Source: Gallionella sp.
Lineage (GTDB): Bacteria > Pseudomonadota > Gammaproteobacteria > Burkholderiales > Gallionellaceae
Length of the DNA: 16,624 nt
Assembly (NCBI GenBank): GCA_025362155.1
Contig: JANYHX010000086.1
Span: forward strand, 1 to 16,624
Direction: 5' to 3'
Shown here: positions 14,978 to 16,624 of the stretch, piece after piece
Numbering within the stretch: position 1 is the first letter of the stretch
How the letters are laid out: every line of letters starts with the position of its first letter
Notes under the pieces: generated by a model
Told to the model about the DNA's origin: nothing
What the model saw: only the letters and a program-made list of their open reading frames with translations
Databases searched by the model: none
Translations under genes and position numbers: made by a program

Positions 14978-15897
14978 TGCTGCAAATCAGGAATCTTTCC
15001 TATTGTTATCCACACACAGAGAAGCCCGCGTTGACGGACGTATCGTTCAACGCCGAGCGCGGTCAGATTCTTGGTCTATTAGGCCCGAACGGTGCGGGCA
15101 AATCCACGCTCATATCGCATCTCTCCGGAATATTGCAGATCCAGCAGGGAGACATATCCATAGATGGTTTGCCGCTCGCCGTCGTGCGGCGCAATTCGCC
15201 AACCCGCATCGCGGTTGCCCCCCAGGAATTTGCGTTCTATCCCATGCTCACGGTAACCGAGAATTTGGAATGTTTTGCGGCAGCAGGGGGACTTGGGGGT
15301 GGCAGCAAGCGCCAGCGTATTGAAGAATGTCTGGCCTTCTCTCAATTAGAGCGTTTTGCACAGGTCCGCGCCGAAAGGCTTTCCGGCGGATTAAAACGCC
15401 GCTTGAATCTGGCCATTGCCTTGTTGCCGGAACCCGAACTCATTCTCCTGGACGAGCCTACTGTCGGTGTTGATCCGCAATCTCGGGCATTCCTGTTGGA
15501 CGCCGTTAAAACTCTGGCTAACAATGGCGCAGCGGTGATTTACACCTCCCATTACATGGAAGAAATCGAAGCAATTGCTCATCGCGTGGTAATTATCGAC
15601 GATGGCAAAGTGCTGCGCGGTGGAACCCTGAATGAATTGCTGAATGACAGCGTTGCGCATGTGCGGCTGGCGGTGGATGGTGTAATTGCAACGCAATTAA
15701 GCGCGCTGCTCGGGCGTTTTGGTACAGTCGAGTCCATTGGCGAGGAATGGCGCGTGATGCTCGCTCCTGGTCAGACACCTGCCGCGCTGCTGGCTGCTGT
15801 GGAAGAAACTGGCGGACGGTTGCGTCACGCTGAATTCGGGCACGATAACCTGGAGTATCTGTTCATGACTCTTACGCGTCGATCTCTGAGGGATTGA
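14977..15897 (+). CDS. ABC transporter ATP-binding protein (ABC-2 exporter type)
   Basis: ATPase subunit of an ABC exporter, 306 aa. All nucleotide-binding motifs are present: Walker A GPNGAGKST (36-44), Q-loop Gln83 in APQEFAFYP, signature LSGGLKRR (135-142), Walker B LILLDEP (155-161) and switch His192 in YTSHYMEE. The GLKRRLNLA form of the signature region and the ~75-residue C-terminal extension are typical of ATPases that pair with ABC-2 permeases for drugs, lipids or polysaccharides. Start ATG 14977 overlaps the stop of the BtrH-like gene (TGATG); TTG 14974 is one codon earlier and less likely. The permease gene follows with a TTGA overlap. Substrate is unknown; the operon suggests the dialkylresorcinol or its polyene ester. 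Confidence 0.95.
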   Translation: MLQIRNLSYCYPHTEKPALTDVSFNAERGQILGLLGPNGAGKSTLISHLSGILQIQQGDISIDGLPLAVVRRNSPTRIAVAPQEFAFYPMLTVTENLECFAAAGGLGGGSKRQRIEECLAFSQLERFAQVRAERLSGGLKRRLNLAIALLPEPELILLDEPTVGVDPQSRAFLLDAVKTLANNGAAVIYTSHYMEEIEAIAHRVVIIDDGKVLRGGTLNELLNDSVAHVRLAVDGVIATQLSALLGRFGTVESIGEEWRVMLAPGQTPAALLAAVEETGGRLRHAEFGHDNLEYLFMTLTRRSLRD

Positions 15898-16624
15898 TCT
15901 TGTTGTACGCACTCATAAAAAAAGAGTTGTTGGCCTTGACCCGCGATGTGCATGGGTTGGCCGCACTATTCTTGATGCCTGTGCTGTTCATTATTATCAT
16001 GTCGCTTGCACTGAAGGACGTGTACAGTCCGGCCAGCAAAACTTTGCCCTATGTTGTAGATAACCGGGATAGCGGTCAATTGGCACTCTCGCTGCTTGCC
16101 GAATGGGAAAAACGCCACGACAAGCCCCAAACAAATATCCCCGATTGGTCTGATGCGGTAAAAAATGGCAAGCTCAGTTATGCCTTGGTAATTGAAAAAG
16201 ATTTTTCCAAGGCTCTCTCTGCAGAAAGATTGACGGGTGAAATTCAGGTTAGATTGATTACCGACCCCGGCCTGGATGGCAGCGCATTTGCTGCAAACAA
16301 AGCCGAGCTCAATATGATTGCGAGTGAGTTGCGTGCCCAGGCATTGCTGACTTCGTCCCGGACTGCTCAATTGCCGCCACGCGCGTATCGCCAAGCCCCT
16401 GATTTACCGCTTACCGTTTCTGCAACTGCACTGGTTGGCAGCGAGCGATTGGCGGCAGGCTCCCGTCCCACCGCTGTGCAGCAAAACGTGCCCGCCTGGC
16501 TGGTTTTTGGTATGTTCTTTGTAGTGGCTTCACTGGCCAATCTGTTCCTTCAGGAACGGCAATGCGGAGCCCTGGCAAGGCTTGCAAGTCTGGGTGTGCC
16601 CATCAGCATGATGATCTGGTCCAA
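15894..16624 (+). CDS. ABC-2 type transporter permease, 3' partial
   Basis: Membrane subunit partner of the preceding ATPase, cut by the right window edge after 243 codons; the frame is open throughout. The N-terminus MILLYALIKKELLALTRDVHG leads into a first membrane helix (LAALFLMPVLFIIIMSLAL), a large periplasmic domain of about 150 residues, and a second membrane segment (AWLVFGMFFVVASLANLFL) followed by QERQCGALARLASLGV, the conserved cytoplasmic loop of ABC-2 permeases (ER..G...RL). This is the layout of YhhJ-like exporters. TTG at 15894 is taken as start because it overlaps the ATPase stop as TTGA, like the ATGA/GTGA joins elsewhere in the cluster; TTG 15900 or 15903 are alternatives. 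Confidence 0.88.
   Translation, partial: MILLYALIKKELLALTRDVHGLAALFLMPVLFIIIMSLALKDVYSPASKTLPYVVDNRDSGQLALSLLAEWEKRHDKPQTNIPDWSDAVKNGKLSYALVIEKDFSKALSAERLTGEIQVRLITDPGLDGSAFAANKAELNMIASELRAQALLTSSRTAQLPPRAYRQAPDLPLTVSATALVGSERLAAGSRPTAVQQNVPAWLVFGMFFVVASLANLFLQERQCGALARLASLGVPISMMIWS

Noticed and set aside
1..16624. CRISPR array, tRNA/rRNA genes, insertion sequence ends or transposase
   Set aside because: I saw no regularly spaced repeats with spacers, no RNA gene signatures, and no transposase or terminal inverted repeats, even around the accessory stretch.

Overview
The window is a block of a bacterial pigment or lipid biosynthesis cluster. It looks like an aryl-polyene (APE) type II fatty-acid/polyketide system joined to a dialkylresorcinol (DAR) system, the gene combination expected for flexirubin-like or arcuflavin-like products. 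The organism is probably a Gram-negative proteobacterium. Evidence for this is the LolA-like outer-membrane carrier, an LpxL/HtrB-type acyltransferase, an RND/MMPL exporter and an E. coli-like mazEF pair. A betaproteobacterium with moderate GC (for example a Nitrosomonadales/Gallionellaceae-type genome) would fit, but that is inference from gene content.

Layout. (1) 1-1127 (+): 3' part of a beta-ketoacyl-ACP synthase whose N-terminus lies outside the window; it seems to end an operon coming from the left. (2) 1128-4637: an accessory stretch at the convergent junction between that synthase and the leftward pigment operon. It holds a Fic-family AMP-transferase with a winged-helix tail, a mazE-mazF toxin-antitoxin pair, a nuclease-like gene broken by one extra G in a five-G run, and a remnant of a DUF3883/PD-(D/E)XK-type domain. 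(3) 11168 down to 4638 (-): a compact operon of ACP, COG4648 membrane protein, AMP-dependent acyl ligase, hotdog dehydratase, LpxL-like acyltransferase, LolA-like carrier and MMPL exporter. (4) 11169-11512: a divergent control region with one plausible sigma70 promoter on each strand and several candidate operator sites, including a weak Fur-like box on the rightward promoter. (5) 11513 to the right edge (+): darA, darB, a small HTH-like protein, a BtrH-like cysteine acyltransferase, an ABC transporter ATPase and the start of its ABC-2 permease, all overlapping or directly abutting.

How the genes fit together (family knowledge plus inference): the ligase would load an aromatic starter onto the ACP, and ketosynthases and dehydratases would extend and desaturate the polyene. 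DarB would condense and cyclise two acyl units to a cyclohexanedione, which DarA would aromatise to a resorcinol. An acyltransferase (LpxL-like or BtrH-like) would join or anchor the product. LolA, MMPL and the ABC transporter would move it to the outer membrane. Ketoreductase, thioesterase, extra ACPs and other ketosynthases expected for such a pathway are not in this window and probably lie on either side.
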